Source: a virus
DNA: 39,438 bases
Strand: one strand, 5' to 3'
IMG/VR virus record: IMGVR_UViG_3300031999_000082
Location: 1-39,438 of that record
Every line of letters starts with the position of its first letter. Position 1 is the stretch's first letter. Below the pieces are notes generated by a model. The model did no database searches, was not told where the DNA came from, and saw only the letters and a program-made list of their open reading frames with translations. Below, piece after piece: positions 1 through 7,228 of the stretch. Both the position numbers and the translations under genes were made by a program.

Positions 1-303
1 AATGTCATAGGTTCCCGCTCCCGCGTAGGTATGTATTCTATCTGGATCATCAAAAGAAGTGATCGTACTGTCTGAAGATCCATCTCCCCAGTTCACAGTG
101 AAGTTATGGGCGTATCCGGCTCCACCCTCAAGAATTGGTAGGGTAAAGGTTCCAGGAGCAGCGTAAACAACTTGGAATTTGAATGTATTATATGGTTGTG
201 CAACTCTTCCAAGGATCACTTTCTGAACTAAACTAACCCCTGTCCCTATAAATAATAAGAGCATTAACATAATAATTATAAAAATAATTAATTTCTTTTT
301 CAT
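1..303 (-). CDS. Partial exported/anchored protein with PKD-like domain
   Basis: The 3' part of this gene lies outside the window. The visible 101 residues begin with a lysine-rich start and a long hydrophobic stretch (MKKKLIIFIIIMLMLLLFIG), which is a signal anchor or signal peptide. A beta-rich segment follows with TVNWGDGSS near residue 70 and HTYAGAGTYDI near residue 91. WGDGS followed by H-x-Y-x-x-x-G-x-Y is the hallmark of PKD-like immunoglobulin folds, usually seen in surface or adhesion proteins. It is the last visible gene of the minus-strand structural block, so a virion surface or host-contact role is plausible but inferred. Confidence 0.65.
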   Translation of the reverse strand, partial: MKKKLIIFIIIMLMLLLFIGTGVSLVQKVILGRVAQPYNTFKFQVVYAAPGTFTLPILEGGAGYAHNFTVNWGDGSSDSTITSFDDPDRIHTYAGAGTYDI

Positions 304-339
304 AGTTGGAATACTCTAATTAAAATACTAAGTTGACTA

Positions 340-1134
340 TTATAATTTAAATATATTGATAGGAACTGGTACTTCAGCTATTCCCCAAAGTTCTACGTTC
401 TCTCCAATCAAAACATCAAGTCTCCCACCTTCAAGAATAGGGAACCCAGATATAAGACTAACTCCAGGATTTGAAGCGAGGTATACTGTTTTAGCTAATC
501 CACCAGGAGATCCAGGAAGCCCCTCTTTCAATGTGTAAGAAACACTCCCATTAAAAGCTGTATCTCCACCAATTGTCCACCTTACTGCAAAATCAGTGGC
601 AACCCCCATCATTGCAGCATTAGCATAAAGAACATAGACACCTGCAGTTAGAGCCCAAATAACTTGGACATCAGTCCATGTTCCTGTAATTGGACTTTTA
701 ACCTGCATAATTACTGTAAAAATATCAGGCCCTGTTACAGTTCCTTGTAGGAACAAATGCACATTAAGATAATTTGCATCCCCTATTGGAGTAGCCTGAG
801 TATTCCCAGCAGCTATTATCTGGCCAATAACAACTGTATTAAAAACAGTTCCTGATATAGTGAGACCTACATTTCTAGAAGGATTAAAAATTACGTATGG
901 CCAAACATATTCCGAGACCATAAGTCTAGTAGGAGTTACTCCAACAGTCACCTGCTGACTACTAAATCCTCTCCCTATAAAGAGAGCATTTAGAGAATAT
1001 GGAGGAGGAACTCTTCCCTGAGGAAGCATAGGAACCTCTGATCCTACATACCCTTCTCTTACAGGAAGACCAGCTCCAACTCTCCTTGGCCAAAGATCCG
1101 GTGGTAAACCTCTAATTTTATTTTGATTATTCAT
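340..1134 (-). CDS. Putative virion structural protein, beta-rich
   Basis: 264 aa. It has no signal peptide or membrane segment. A proline-rich N-terminus (about residues 8-45) is followed by alternating short hydrophobic and polar stretches rich in Gly, Thr and Val, typical of beta-sandwich virion proteins. It ends in a short beta stretch, VPVPINIFKL. The start overlaps the end of the upstream gene by 8 nt and has GGAGTG a few bases before it, so the two are translationally coupled. I do not recognise a named family. The structural assignment rests on composition and on neighbours in the capsid block. Confidence 0.6.
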   Translation of the reverse strand: MNNQNKIRGLPPDLWPRRVGAGLPVREGYVGSEVPMLPQGRVPPPYSLNALFIGRGFSSQQVTVGVTPTRLMVSEYVWPYVIFNPSRNVGLTISGTVFNTVVIGQIIAAGNTQATPIGDANYLNVHLFLQGTVTGPDIFTVIMQVKSPITGTWTDVQVIWALTAGVYVLYANAAMMGVATDFAVRWTIGGDTAFNGSVSYTLKEGLPGSPGGLAKTVYLASNPGVSLISGFPILEGGRLDVLIGENVELWGIAEVPVPINIFKL

Positions 1135-1864
1135 ATAGTTTCACTCCTGTTATCATAACCTCTACTGGGTTAGGAGCCGCAGATAGGTCAGTAAAATTGA
1201 CAACAATAACCGATCCCCGATAAATGAATCGATTAGAAAAAACAACATTCGGAAACTGCCCATTTCCCACCATACTATCAAAATGAACTGGAATATTCTG
1301 CCAGTCTCGATCCCTCGAGGCTTCCTTAAATTCAATAAGGCAAGCCCCAGTTCTAATCCCTGTAATCTTCTGGACGAGAAAGTGGGCATCCATATCAACT
1401 TCAATATTCACTGGAAGAGAAGCACTAGCTGGAACTGTAATAGCCCCTGTCGAATACACAAAGGGAATTAAAGCCCGAAATCTTCTATCCCAAGGGGAAT
1501 TCCCTGGCCTCATCTTTGCACCATGCATTGCAAATCTTAATGTATTAGGTGCAGTAGAATAATCAGACGCTTCAACTGTAAAGGTTGTTCCTGCTAGGAT
1601 AACATAGGGTCTTCCCCAAATAAAAGGAGTCCCAATAAGATTACCAGCAATGCCCTGAATATCAACAGGATTTTTAGTTAAATACCTTCCCATTGAATCA
1701 TCTCGGAATTTGAGCTTAATAAGGGGACTTGTAGAAACATAAGCATTTTTCTGCCATTCAAAGTCAGCATCTGAATCAATTCTGATCTGAGTGGGAGTAA
1801 AAACAGTTCCTGTTGCTCCAGCCAAGTTAACATTCATTCCAAAAACAAAAAGTTCTTTCCACAT
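1127..1864 (-). CDS. Putative virion/minor capsid protein
   Basis: 245 aa with AAGGAGG just before the ATG. It is beta-rich throughout, with no membrane segment. It contains VNIEVDMDAHFLVQKITG near residue 150, and its C-terminus VEVMITGVKLYE has the same alternating pattern as the end of the capsid-type protein encoded upstream (IYVILHAFMRRP). This suggests both end in a similar beta-strand pair. It lies between the capsid-type gene and another structural gene. A minor capsid or vertex role is inferred; no catalytic motif is visible. Confidence 0.6.
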   Translation of the reverse strand: MWKELFVFGMNVNLAGATGTVFTPTQIRIDSDADFEWQKNAYVSTSPLIKLKFRDDSMGRYLTKNPVDIQGIAGNLIGTPFIWGRPYVILAGTTFTVEASDYSTAPNTLRFAMHGAKMRPGNSPWDRRFRALIPFVYSTGAITVPASASLPVNIEVDMDAHFLVQKITGIRTGACLIEFKEASRDRDWQNIPVHFDSMVGNGQFPNVVFSNRFIYRGSVIVVNFTDLSAAPNPVEVMITGVKLYE

Positions 1865-1888
1865 TTTCTTTTCCTCCTTTTTCTTTTT

Positions 1889-2086
1889 TTATTTCTCACC
1901 AACCACTTTTATTTTCTTATAATAAGCATCTTCCCATTCTTTTTCAAGTTGCTTATTAGTATAATTTTCAAACCCATCATGTCCATATCTAAGCAGATCT
2001 GCAATAACCCCAATATCCTCCACATAATTCTGGGCGGAATCTTCAACTAACTTATTAATAACCTCTTCTCTTTTCATCTGTTTCAT
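1889..2086 (-). CDS. Small helical protein of unknown function
   Basis: 65 aa, charged and probably all-helical. It contains FENYTNKQLEKEW near residues 40-52, an aromatic-YT-x-x-x-LE-x-E pattern often seen in short phage proteins without known function. AGGAG precedes the ATG. A second possible start, four codons in, also begins with Met. It sits directly downstream of the capsid-type gene and upstream of a structural gene, so it is presumably co-transcribed with them. I cannot assign a function. Confidence 0.6.
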   Translation of the reverse strand: MKQMKREEVINKLVEDSAQNYVEDIGVIADLLRYGHDGFENYTNKQLEKEWEDAYYKKIKVVGEK

Positions 2087-2119
2087 AACAATCTCCTAAA
2101 AATTAAAGTAAGATAGCAT

Positions 2120-2152
2120 GGCCCCTTTTTTTAGCAAAGCACCGGAGGGGCC
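2120..2152 (-). other. GC-rich hairpin after the capsid-type gene
   Basis: In the gap after the capsid-type gene, GGCCCCT and AGGGGCC form a perfect 7-bp stem around a roughly 19-nt A-rich loop. On the minus strand no U-run follows, so it is not a standard intrinsic terminator. It may instead protect the 3' end of the capsid message or weaken read-through. Confidence 0.4.
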
Positions 2153-2187
2153 GTAACCGGGAAGGAGGGACATGGAGGACTAACAGA

Positions 2188-2708
2188 TTACGTAGGGCGC
2201 CGCATGAAGGCGTGCAATATCACATAGATATCATGAGCAGAGGTCACAGTGATCGCTGTATCAAAATCAAGAGACACTGAGAAGTTCTCATACGGATTCA
2301 ATGTGATAGGCACCGGGAATCTGTAAATTCCCTGATAAAGCCCAACAGCACATCCAGTGGGAGCTGTACCAAAAATAATGGGGTTAAGTTCAGGAATTGA
2401 GATCATCGGAAGATGAAGAATATCCTTATCTACAATCCTGAAAGTAAAATAACCACCATTTCGGATTTTGCTCCTATCAAGAGGATTGTTAAGGTGATCC
2501 TCATTCTCAGAGCAGAAGGCAATACTCATTCCTACAAATTTGAATAACTTCGTAGGAACCACGTTAGCGTTATCAATGTTAGTGTCACGATAAGTCTTAA
2601 CCTTCGCAGCACTAGCACCAAAAGTGACCAACGTTGCTATCGAGCCCCTCTGCTGAGCAAAGAACGCCAGCTGAGTCGTACCTGTTACAAAATGACACCT
2701 GTCATACA
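2188..2708 (-). CDS. Exon 3 of the capsid-type gene (bulk of the protein)
   Basis: This open segment encodes about 173 residues, starting in the frame GTG TAT GAC, and ends at TAA. It has no credible start of its own: the GTG has no ribosome binding site and an in-frame TAA lies just upstream inside the intron. This is why it is better read as the third exon of the gene starting at 3886 than as an independent gene. It holds a conserved-looking aromatic region GTTQLAFFAQQ near its beginning and the C-terminal beta strands. Confidence 0.7.
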
Positions 2709-3886
2709 CCTTCTGTTACTTTAATGACCTAATATCAATTAGGCGGATGATTATTTCTAATCATCTCTTCAAGTTTCCTTGAAGCACGGATTATATCATG
2801 ACTCAAATCTTCTTTAGAGTCTCTTGTCCTAAATAAGGGAGATCTAAGTTCTGGATTAATCTTATATTGTAAACAGGGAACCTCTTTAACATACGAGTAA
2901 ACTATAGATAGAAACTTTCTAGCAGATTCCCCTTTAGCCGAGATAGAATTACTTTTTAACTTATTAAACTCTATCCCAAACTTACTTTTGAAAAATTTAC
3001 GTATAAGATTTATCCCAGATTCTTCAAAACCACTAGTAGCTAACCTAATTGCCCCCACCTCAAAACTCCCATTTCTTTTAACTCTAACTAAACAACCATC
3101 ATCCATATACCAAGTTGCAATTGAAATAGAAGTCAGCCGATTAAGGACATTCATCCGGATCTTCTTTTTTGGTCTTCCTGTTTCTAAAGAGTAAATATCT
3201 TTCCAAATATGAAATAGATATTTGGAAATCTTAGAACAGGCAAACCACTTAATTCCATTAGAAAATCCTTTCTTAACCCTTTTAGCTACTCTAAATTCTC
3301 CAAGTAAAGGCCTTAATTTATCTAACTTCCAAAGAAAATAGCTCCCTTGAGCTTCACAATGAGAAAACCTGAGCCTTGCTTTCTTTTTAAAGTGTTTTCT
3401 AGACTCAATATTCCCATCTCCTAAGGAAGTTCCCAAAATAAGTTTTCTCGCCACCTTTACTGGAGAATTCTCTAACTTTAATTCTCCCTTAATAATCTCT
3501 ACACCTTCTCTACTTTGAGTAGAGCTTGGCTCGGTATTTCCATGATTCCCATTCCTAAGAATTTTAGGATCCACCGAATTCACAAGATTTTTCAACCGCT
3601 GTATTTTAGGTTCACGGTTGCCAGCCATCTTCTTTAACTTTTCATTCGCTAAAGAGTGGGCCATCTCTTCAGACCTAAAGTCTGCCCCGTACACGGCCTC
3701 TACACCTTTCCTTCTTAGAAGGACTTGGTTCGGGATTAGCATTACAGCTTTCCCCGAGTTCACGGAGTTTTTTAACGAGGGCCCCTGGCAAATTTTAAGG
3801 TCCTCGGGAAGCTCTGCCCTTTGTGTACGAAACGGCTGAGCCTTCAATGGATCAGATGGAATTACTTGTCCAAATTGGGGTGACAT
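2188..3886 (-). CDS. Capsid-type virion protein, gene split by two group I introns
   Basis: Proposed exons on the minus strand are 3886-3798 (89 nt), 3624-3614 (11 nt) and 2708-2188 (521 nt). Together they make 621 nt, an exact 206-codon frame plus stop. The joined junction reads LPEDLWQPLYDRCHFVTG. Splice sites were set by U.G pairs in P1, a terminal intron G, and P10 pairings. The product is beta-rich, and its last 40 residues (PITLNPYENFSVSLDF, then IYVILHAFMRRP) resemble a jelly-roll capsid ending. AAGGAGGTG precedes the start. I infer a major capsid role from its strong ribosome site, position and fold-like pattern; no family match could be tested. Confidence 0.65.
2709..3613 (-). ncRNA. 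Group I intron 2 (905 nt), with LAGLIDADG gene
   Basis: The core elements are visible on the minus strand. P1 pairs exon CAACCGU with GCGGUUG, with a U.G at the splice site. P4 is UCGGU/ACCGA. P5 is CCUAA/UUAGG. P6a is CUCUACU/AGUAGAG. The conserved AAGGUGUAGAG before P7 is present. P7 is GAUUAU (about 3497-3492) with AUAAUC (about 2790). At the 3' end are two GAAA-capped hairpins (2767-2784 and 2746-2765) and a third hairpin (2728-2743). The intron ends in G, and exon UGUAU pairs with AUACA as P10. The endonuclease frame runs through the 3' core elements. Confidence 0.85.
2735..3886 (-). CDS. LAGLIDADG homing endonuclease, in frame with capsid exon 1
   Basis: The endonuclease proper lies in intron 2, from about residue 140 of a 383-codon frame that stays open back to the capsid start codon. 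The two LAGLIDADG helices are LILGTSLGDGNI (about residues 149-160) and IATWYMDDGCL, both with the catalytic acidic residue. Between and after them are the Lys/Arg-rich DNA-binding strands expected for a single-chain two-motif enzyme. It would cut the intron-less capsid allele and drive intron spread. Translation could start at capsid exon 1 on unspliced RNA or at an internal GTG near 3454; I cannot decide. The last 25 codons overlap the intron's P7-P9 structures. Confidence 0.85.
   Translation of the reverse strand: MSPQFGQVIPSDPLKAQPFRTQRAELPEDLKICQGPSLKNSVNSGKAVMLIPNQVLLRRKGVEAVYGADFRSEEMAHSLANEKLKKMAGNREPKIQRLKNLVNSVDPKILRNGNHGNTEPSSTQSREGVEIIKGELKLENSPVKVARKLILGTSLGDGNIESRKHFKKKARLRFSHCEAQGSYFLWKLDKLRPLLGEFRVAKRVKKGFSNGIKWFACSKISKYLFHIWKDIYSLETGRPKKKIRMNVLNRLTSISIATWYMDDGCLVRVKRNGSFEVGAIRLATSGFEESGINLIRKFFKSKFGIEFNKLKSNSISAKGESARKFLSIVYSYVKEVPCLQYKINPELRSPLFRTRDSKEDLSHDIIRASRKLEEMIRNNHPPN
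3625..3797 (-). ncRNA. Group I intron 1 (about 173 nt, no ORF of its own)
   Basis: A minimal group I core. P1 pairs exon CCU with GGG (U.G at the junction), extended by CGAGG/CCUCG. P3 is CUCCGU/ACGGGG. P4 is UCGGG/CCCGA. P5 is AGC/GCU. P6a is UCCUUC/GAAGGA. AAGGUGUAGAGGCC leads into P7 (GGCC/GGCC). P8 is CAGAC/GUCUG. The conserved GAACCAAG before P6 is present. A P10 pairing joins UUGCCA of the guide to UGGCAA of the next exon with one unpaired base. It is among the shorter natural group I introns. Exact ends could shift by one to three bases. Confidence 0.8.
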
Positions 3887-4044
3887 AATGTTTCACCTCC
3901 TTTCATATTTTGCTTAGATCATCAAGGATGCATCTCTTTTTGAATTCAAAGATCTCTTTACAATCTTAGAATACATAGATTCCATTATGGTATGAATTCA
4001 AGGACTACGGAAAAAATAGGTGGGTACAAAGACCTCTACTACAA
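3887..4044 (-). promoter_or_regulatory. Leader of the capsid-type gene with paired TGAATTCA palindromes
   Basis: This gap holds AAGGAGGTG next to the start codon and two copies of the palindrome TGAATTCA (3941-3948 and 3993-4000), 52 bp apart. The pair could be operator half-sites or parts of RNA stems. A TTGAAT followed by AT-rich sequence could be a weak promoter, but no convincing -10/-35 pair at proper spacing is present. Confidence 0.35.
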
Positions 4045-4059
4045 AAGAGCTTAGCTCTT
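4045..4059 (-). terminator. Short hairpin at the stop codon of the NPRR protein gene
   Basis: AAGAGC and GCTCTT form a 6-bp stem with a TAA loop that overlaps the stop codon on the minus strand. UUUUG follows, so a weak intrinsic terminator separating this gene from the capsid transcript downstream is possible. Confidence 0.4.
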
Positions 4060-4984
4060 ACATTGGATAAGATTCACTTGTAGGGTATCCTTCAGAAACC
4101 TCTCCTGGATAAGCTCCTACCCCTCCTCCACCAGCTTCTGCAAACCGGGAATAAGGGAATGCTCCAAAACCAGCTAATGTGGTCTTAAAGACATAGGTAT
4201 TGAGGATGTCATTCAGAAGATTGATACCAGAACCAATCAACCAAACAGCACCGTTCTGCTTACCCAAAAACTTTCCAATCAGCATACCACCACCAACCCC
4301 AACCGCTGCCTTCACTCCAAGCCTAGGCAGAGTAGTAGTCATTCCGACCATAGCTGGAACTTTCTCAGTTGCCAAATAGGCCGCAGTACCAACTGCCACA
4401 GGCATTAGAATAGACATTGGTCTTGCAATAGAAAGGGCGGGAACACCAATAGCCCGAGCTCTACCTCTACGTGGATTGCTTCGATAACGCCGAATTCTAT
4501 ACCGTCTAGGATTATCCCTCAGCATGAGGGCTCTTCCACGGCTTACCCGACGTTTTCGATACCTTCTAGGATTCTCATTCAGCTTAAATCTCCTTCTGAG
4601 TCTCCCAATCAATCCAACCCTTCTAGCACGAACTCTACTTCTACGCACCCTTTTCTTTCTGGGGTTGTTGTCAAGCCTTATCCTTCTTTTTAAACGTCTT
4701 CGTCTTGGATTTGCTCCCACAATCATCACCTCCTCTCCAAATGGATTTCTCCCTAGTCGGCGTCTTCTAACACCAGACCGGGGATTATATTCAGGTTCAT
4801 TCTTTCGAACTCCACGTCTAAAAGACCTCCAAGCTTCACTCATCCCTTTTCTAGGACCATAAGTCCTCATCATACGAGATAAGAGTCTACCTGGAAGACC
4901 ACCTTTTCGTTTACGTCGAATTCGCCTTCTGCCTTTTCCTAACCTCAACGGGTTAGGGTTAATCAAAAATGATTCCATCGCCAT
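4058..4984 (-). CDS. Arg-rich 'NPRR'-repeat virion protein with hydrophobic C-terminal half
   Basis: 308 aa from the ATG that follows GGAGGTGG; an upstream in-frame GTG is less likely. The first half is extremely basic and carries repeated Asn-Pro followed by Arg clusters: NPLRLGKGRR, YNPRSGVRRRR, ANPRRRRLKRR, NNPRKKRVRR, NENPRRYRKRR, RDNPRRYRIRR, SNPRRGRAR. From about residue 195 the chain becomes hydrophobic and Gly/Ala-rich (ILMPVAVGTAAYLA, AAVGVGGGMLIGKFLG), then ends Gly/Tyr/Ser-rich. The composition suits a protein that bridges packaged DNA to a membrane or capsid shell. Its place in the structural block supports that, but the function is inferred. Confidence 0.65.
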   Translation of the reverse strand: MAMESFLINPNPLRLGKGRRRIRRKRKGGLPGRLLSRMMRTYGPRKGMSEAWRSFRRGVRKNEPEYNPRSGVRRRRLGRNPFGEEVMIVGANPRRRRLKRRIRLDNNPRKKRVRRSRVRARRVGLIGRLRRRFKLNENPRRYRKRRVSRGRALMLRDNPRRYRIRRYRSNPRRGRARAIGVPALSIARPMSILMPVAVGTAAYLATEKVPAMVGMTTTLPRLGVKAAVGVGGGMLIGKFLGKQNGAVWLIGSGINLLNDILNTYVFKTTLAGFGAFPYSRFAEAGGGGVGAYPGEVSEGYPTSESYPM

Positions 4985-5035
4985 AATTTCCACCTCCCCC
5001 CTGAAACCTAATATTTTAAATCTTTTCTTTTCTCA

Positions 5036-5242
5036 TTATAAAGTTGCTAAAGCCTCTCCAACTACTTCAAAATAGATCACCTCTGATTCAAGATCCTGGT
5101 CATAACCAAGAGAAGCAGTCAATTTAGAATAAATTTCATCCGCAAACACCCCTTCACATGGTAGATTAGGACTAAATTGTTTTAAAAATGAAATTAAACC
5201 TTTTACTTTTGTAACCTTTATGCTAATCTTCTCTTTTGCCAT
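5036..5242 (-). CDS. Small protein of unknown function
   Basis: 68 aa preceded by GGGAGG. It has a basic N-terminal strand, a central helix and an acidic C-terminal half (DQDLESEVIYFEVVGEAL). There is no membrane segment or metal motif. It sits between two basic structural-type genes, so a virion or assembly role is possible. I do not recognise it. Confidence 0.5.
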   Translation of the reverse strand: MAKEKISIKVTKVKGLISFLKQFSPNLPCEGVFADEIYSKLTASLGYDQDLESEVIYFEVVGEALATL

Positions 5243-5254
5243 TTTAGTCCTCCC

Positions 5255-6388
5255 TTAATATTTAAACTTCTTCCAAAGCTTCTTTTTCCCTTTAATCAAA
5301 ATTGAACCATCAGGCAATCCAAAGATCTTAGAACCTGGTTTAAATTCGTGCCTAAAATTTTCTTTTGGAAAAGTTGAATTAAGACCTTTTTGGGCCTCTA
5401 TCGCAATAATTTTCCCGTAAATTTCTATAGCTCCTGGAGGTGGATTCTTTTTTATTAAAACATTATAAGCAATCCCCCTAGCTCTTTCCTCAGTAAGCCT
5501 GGGATATATTTCCATTAATCTCTTAACTAATTCAGGCTTAGATTTATATCCAACCTTTTGAGTAAGAACCTGAGCAGTATCTAAAACCTGGTTATGTTTT
5601 CTTTCTTCTAGCTTAGTAGATATTTTTCTTACAGGATGAAGAATCCTTCCCCTTTCTCGTTTTGTCATAAGAGGAGTTTCAATAGATTTTTTAATATATC
5701 TCCTTCTTTCACCCTCAGCAACTTTCTTTCTTAAGTGTTCCTTTGAAACAGCTTTTGAAAGATTAACTCCCAACTTCCTAAGCTGTCTTCTAATCTTTCT
5801 TGCCTCTTTAGAATTCCGATCCATCTTGGAAAGCCTTTCTAAAAGTTTAGATCCCTCCCCTTTTGCTTCTTTAACCATTTCAGAAGTAATAGCAACGTTC
5901 TTATTAAAACCATGAGAAGAAGTTCTTTTGAATCCTAAAAGAAGCACTTTAATCATTCTCTCTAACTTCTCTTTAGAAACTAACTTATCAATCCAACCAT
6001 CAATCCAAATAACATATTCTTCCTTAGTTGGTTCTCCTTTTAAATATGAAATTATTATTTTCTCAACAGTGGCATCCTTAAAAGACACTCTTTTACTAAG
6101 CTGTCTCCTGATCTCTTTTGCTCCTCTCGAGTCCCTATCTAACCTAGAAAGTCCTTCTAATAAATGAGAAGTTGTCCATCTAGGCCTCTTAACCATTTCT
6201 GGGGTAATAGCAATATTCTTTCTCATCATTCTTCGGTTCCATCCTATAACTGGAGCCGCATGAACTGTAGTAAACCGGGACATTGGCTTTGCTATCTTAA
6301 CAGCTTCCCAATTTGTTCTGGCATCTACAATCACATAAGAGCCATCAGCAAATACCACTTTCCATTTTTTGAGAGAAAGAATTTTCAT
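5255..6388 (-). CDS. Basic virion-region protein with two copies of the LL..IRR module
   Basis: 377 aa from the ATG one base after the upstream stop; an in-frame codon eight residues earlier is less likely. It carries an internal duplication. NIAITPEMVK, then LLEGLSRLDRDS and EIRRQLSK (about residues 58-105), is repeated as NVAITSEMVK, then LLERLSKMDRNS and KIRRQLRKLG (about 163-212). The same module ends three other proteins in this window. The C-terminal part contains KKNPPPGAIEIYG and a GLPDGSILIKG strand, with many lysines. It probably binds nucleic acid or other virion parts. No enzyme motif is visible. Confidence 0.6.
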   Translation of the reverse strand: MKILSLKKWKVVFADGSYVIVDARTNWEAVKIAKPMSRFTTVHAAPVIGWNRRMMRKNIAITPEMVKRPRWTTSHLLEGLSRLDRDSRGAKEIRRQLSKRVSFKDATVEKIIISYLKGEPTKEEYVIWIDGWIDKLVSKEKLERMIKVLLLGFKRTSSHGFNKNVAITSEMVKEAKGEGSKLLERLSKMDRNSKEARKIRRQLRKLGVNLSKAVSKEHLRKKVAEGERRRYIKKSIETPLMTKRERGRILHPVRKISTKLEERKHNQVLDTAQVLTQKVGYKSKPELVKRLMEIYPRLTEERARGIAYNVLIKKNPPPGAIEIYGKIIAIEAQKGLNSTFPKENFRHEFKPGSKIFGLPDGSILIKGKKKLWKKFKY

Positions 6389-6389
6389 A

Positions 6390-7223
6390 CTAATAAAGTC
6401 CTTTAAGAGCATAATCTGCAGCTCTTATTCTAGTACTAAAGGGTCCAATTACATGTCTAAAATCAGGATATAGCTTCTTTTCAGGCTTTCTTTTAGATTT
6501 AAAAAACTTAATTCCTCCAGTTTTATAAATCCCAACATACCACTTGTAATATGAAGCTCTTTCAATCAAAGGCCTTCTTTTAGGATTTCTTTTTCTTGGG
6601 TGACCAAACTCATCAGCACTGGAAGCTGGAGCTTCCCGTTTTAAGTACTTTTTAGGATGTGTCATAACATCTTCAGGTCGTGATTTCTTCCTTATACCCT
6701 CCAATGAAAATTTAGCATATATTCCTGGATAAGCTCCCTTAAATCTTTCAACTAACTCTCTTTTACGAGAGGAAGATATTTCTCTGGGGTCTCCCCAACC
6801 TTCAAAGATCTTCTCTCTTAAGCTAGTTGTATATCTTTCTCTAATCCAGCCTCTAGCCTCTTTCTCAGGAATACGATATCTATATTGAGTATCTTTCACT
6901 AATTCATCAAATTTTTTCTTAGTTACCAATTTTCTTCCAGTCTTCCATGACTCCCTTCTCCTAAGCCCAGTAGGAAAAGGATTTTTGCTAAGAGGGCAAG
7001 GATTTGATAACATAGCTTCCTCCATCGGATGAAGAATCTTCTGGATCTGAACAGGAACTTTACATAATTCAGTAGAAGGGGAATATTTCCCTTTTGGACA
7101 TCCAAATGTTATTCGATGAGCCCTTGATACTTTTGTCCTAAAAGACCTAGGATCAAACTTCCTCTTTGATTGAAGTGGCTCATGAATAAATCGTGCTCTA
7201 CTTTCTCTTACTCTCTTTGCCAT
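6390..7223 (-). CDS. Basic virion-region protein with NP motifs
   Basis: 277 aa from MAKRVRES, which has GGGG about nine bases upstream. An ATG nine bases earlier overlaps the preceding stop and is an alternative start (280 aa). The N-terminus is Arg/Ser-rich. A cysteine-containing stretch (FGCPKGKYSPSTELCKVP) follows near residue 40. Asn-Pro motifs occur in SKNPFPTGLRRR and RKRNPKRRPL, like those of the NPRR-repeat protein. The C-terminal domain (YYKWYVGIYKTGGIKFF, then VIGPFSTRIRAADYAL) looks like a compact beta fold. Function unknown. It is likely a particle component by location and charge. Confidence 0.55.
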   Translation of the reverse strand: MAKRVRESRARFIHEPLQSKRKFDPRSFRTKVSRAHRITFGCPKGKYSPSTELCKVPVQIQKILHPMEEAMLSNPCPLSKNPFPTGLRRRESWKTGRKLVTKKKFDELVKDTQYRYRIPEKEARGWIRERYTTSLREKIFEGWGDPREISSSRKRELVERFKGAYPGIYAKFSLEGIRKKSRPEDVMTHPKKYLKREAPASSADEFGHPRKRNPKRRPLIERASYYKWYVGIYKTGGIKFFKSKRKPEKKLYPDFRHVIGPFSTRIRAADYALKGLY

Positions 7224-7228
7224 TATAA

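Noticed and set aside
2188-2709. Independent gene starting at the GTG at 2709
   Set aside because: No ribosome site, in-frame stop just before it, and a group I intron end at this spot. It is better explained as exon 3 of the capsid-type gene.
4524-4862. A 112-codon plus-strand frame opposite the NPRR protein
   Set aside because: It is the complement of Arg codons, giving a Leu/Arg-rich artefact with no ribosome site.
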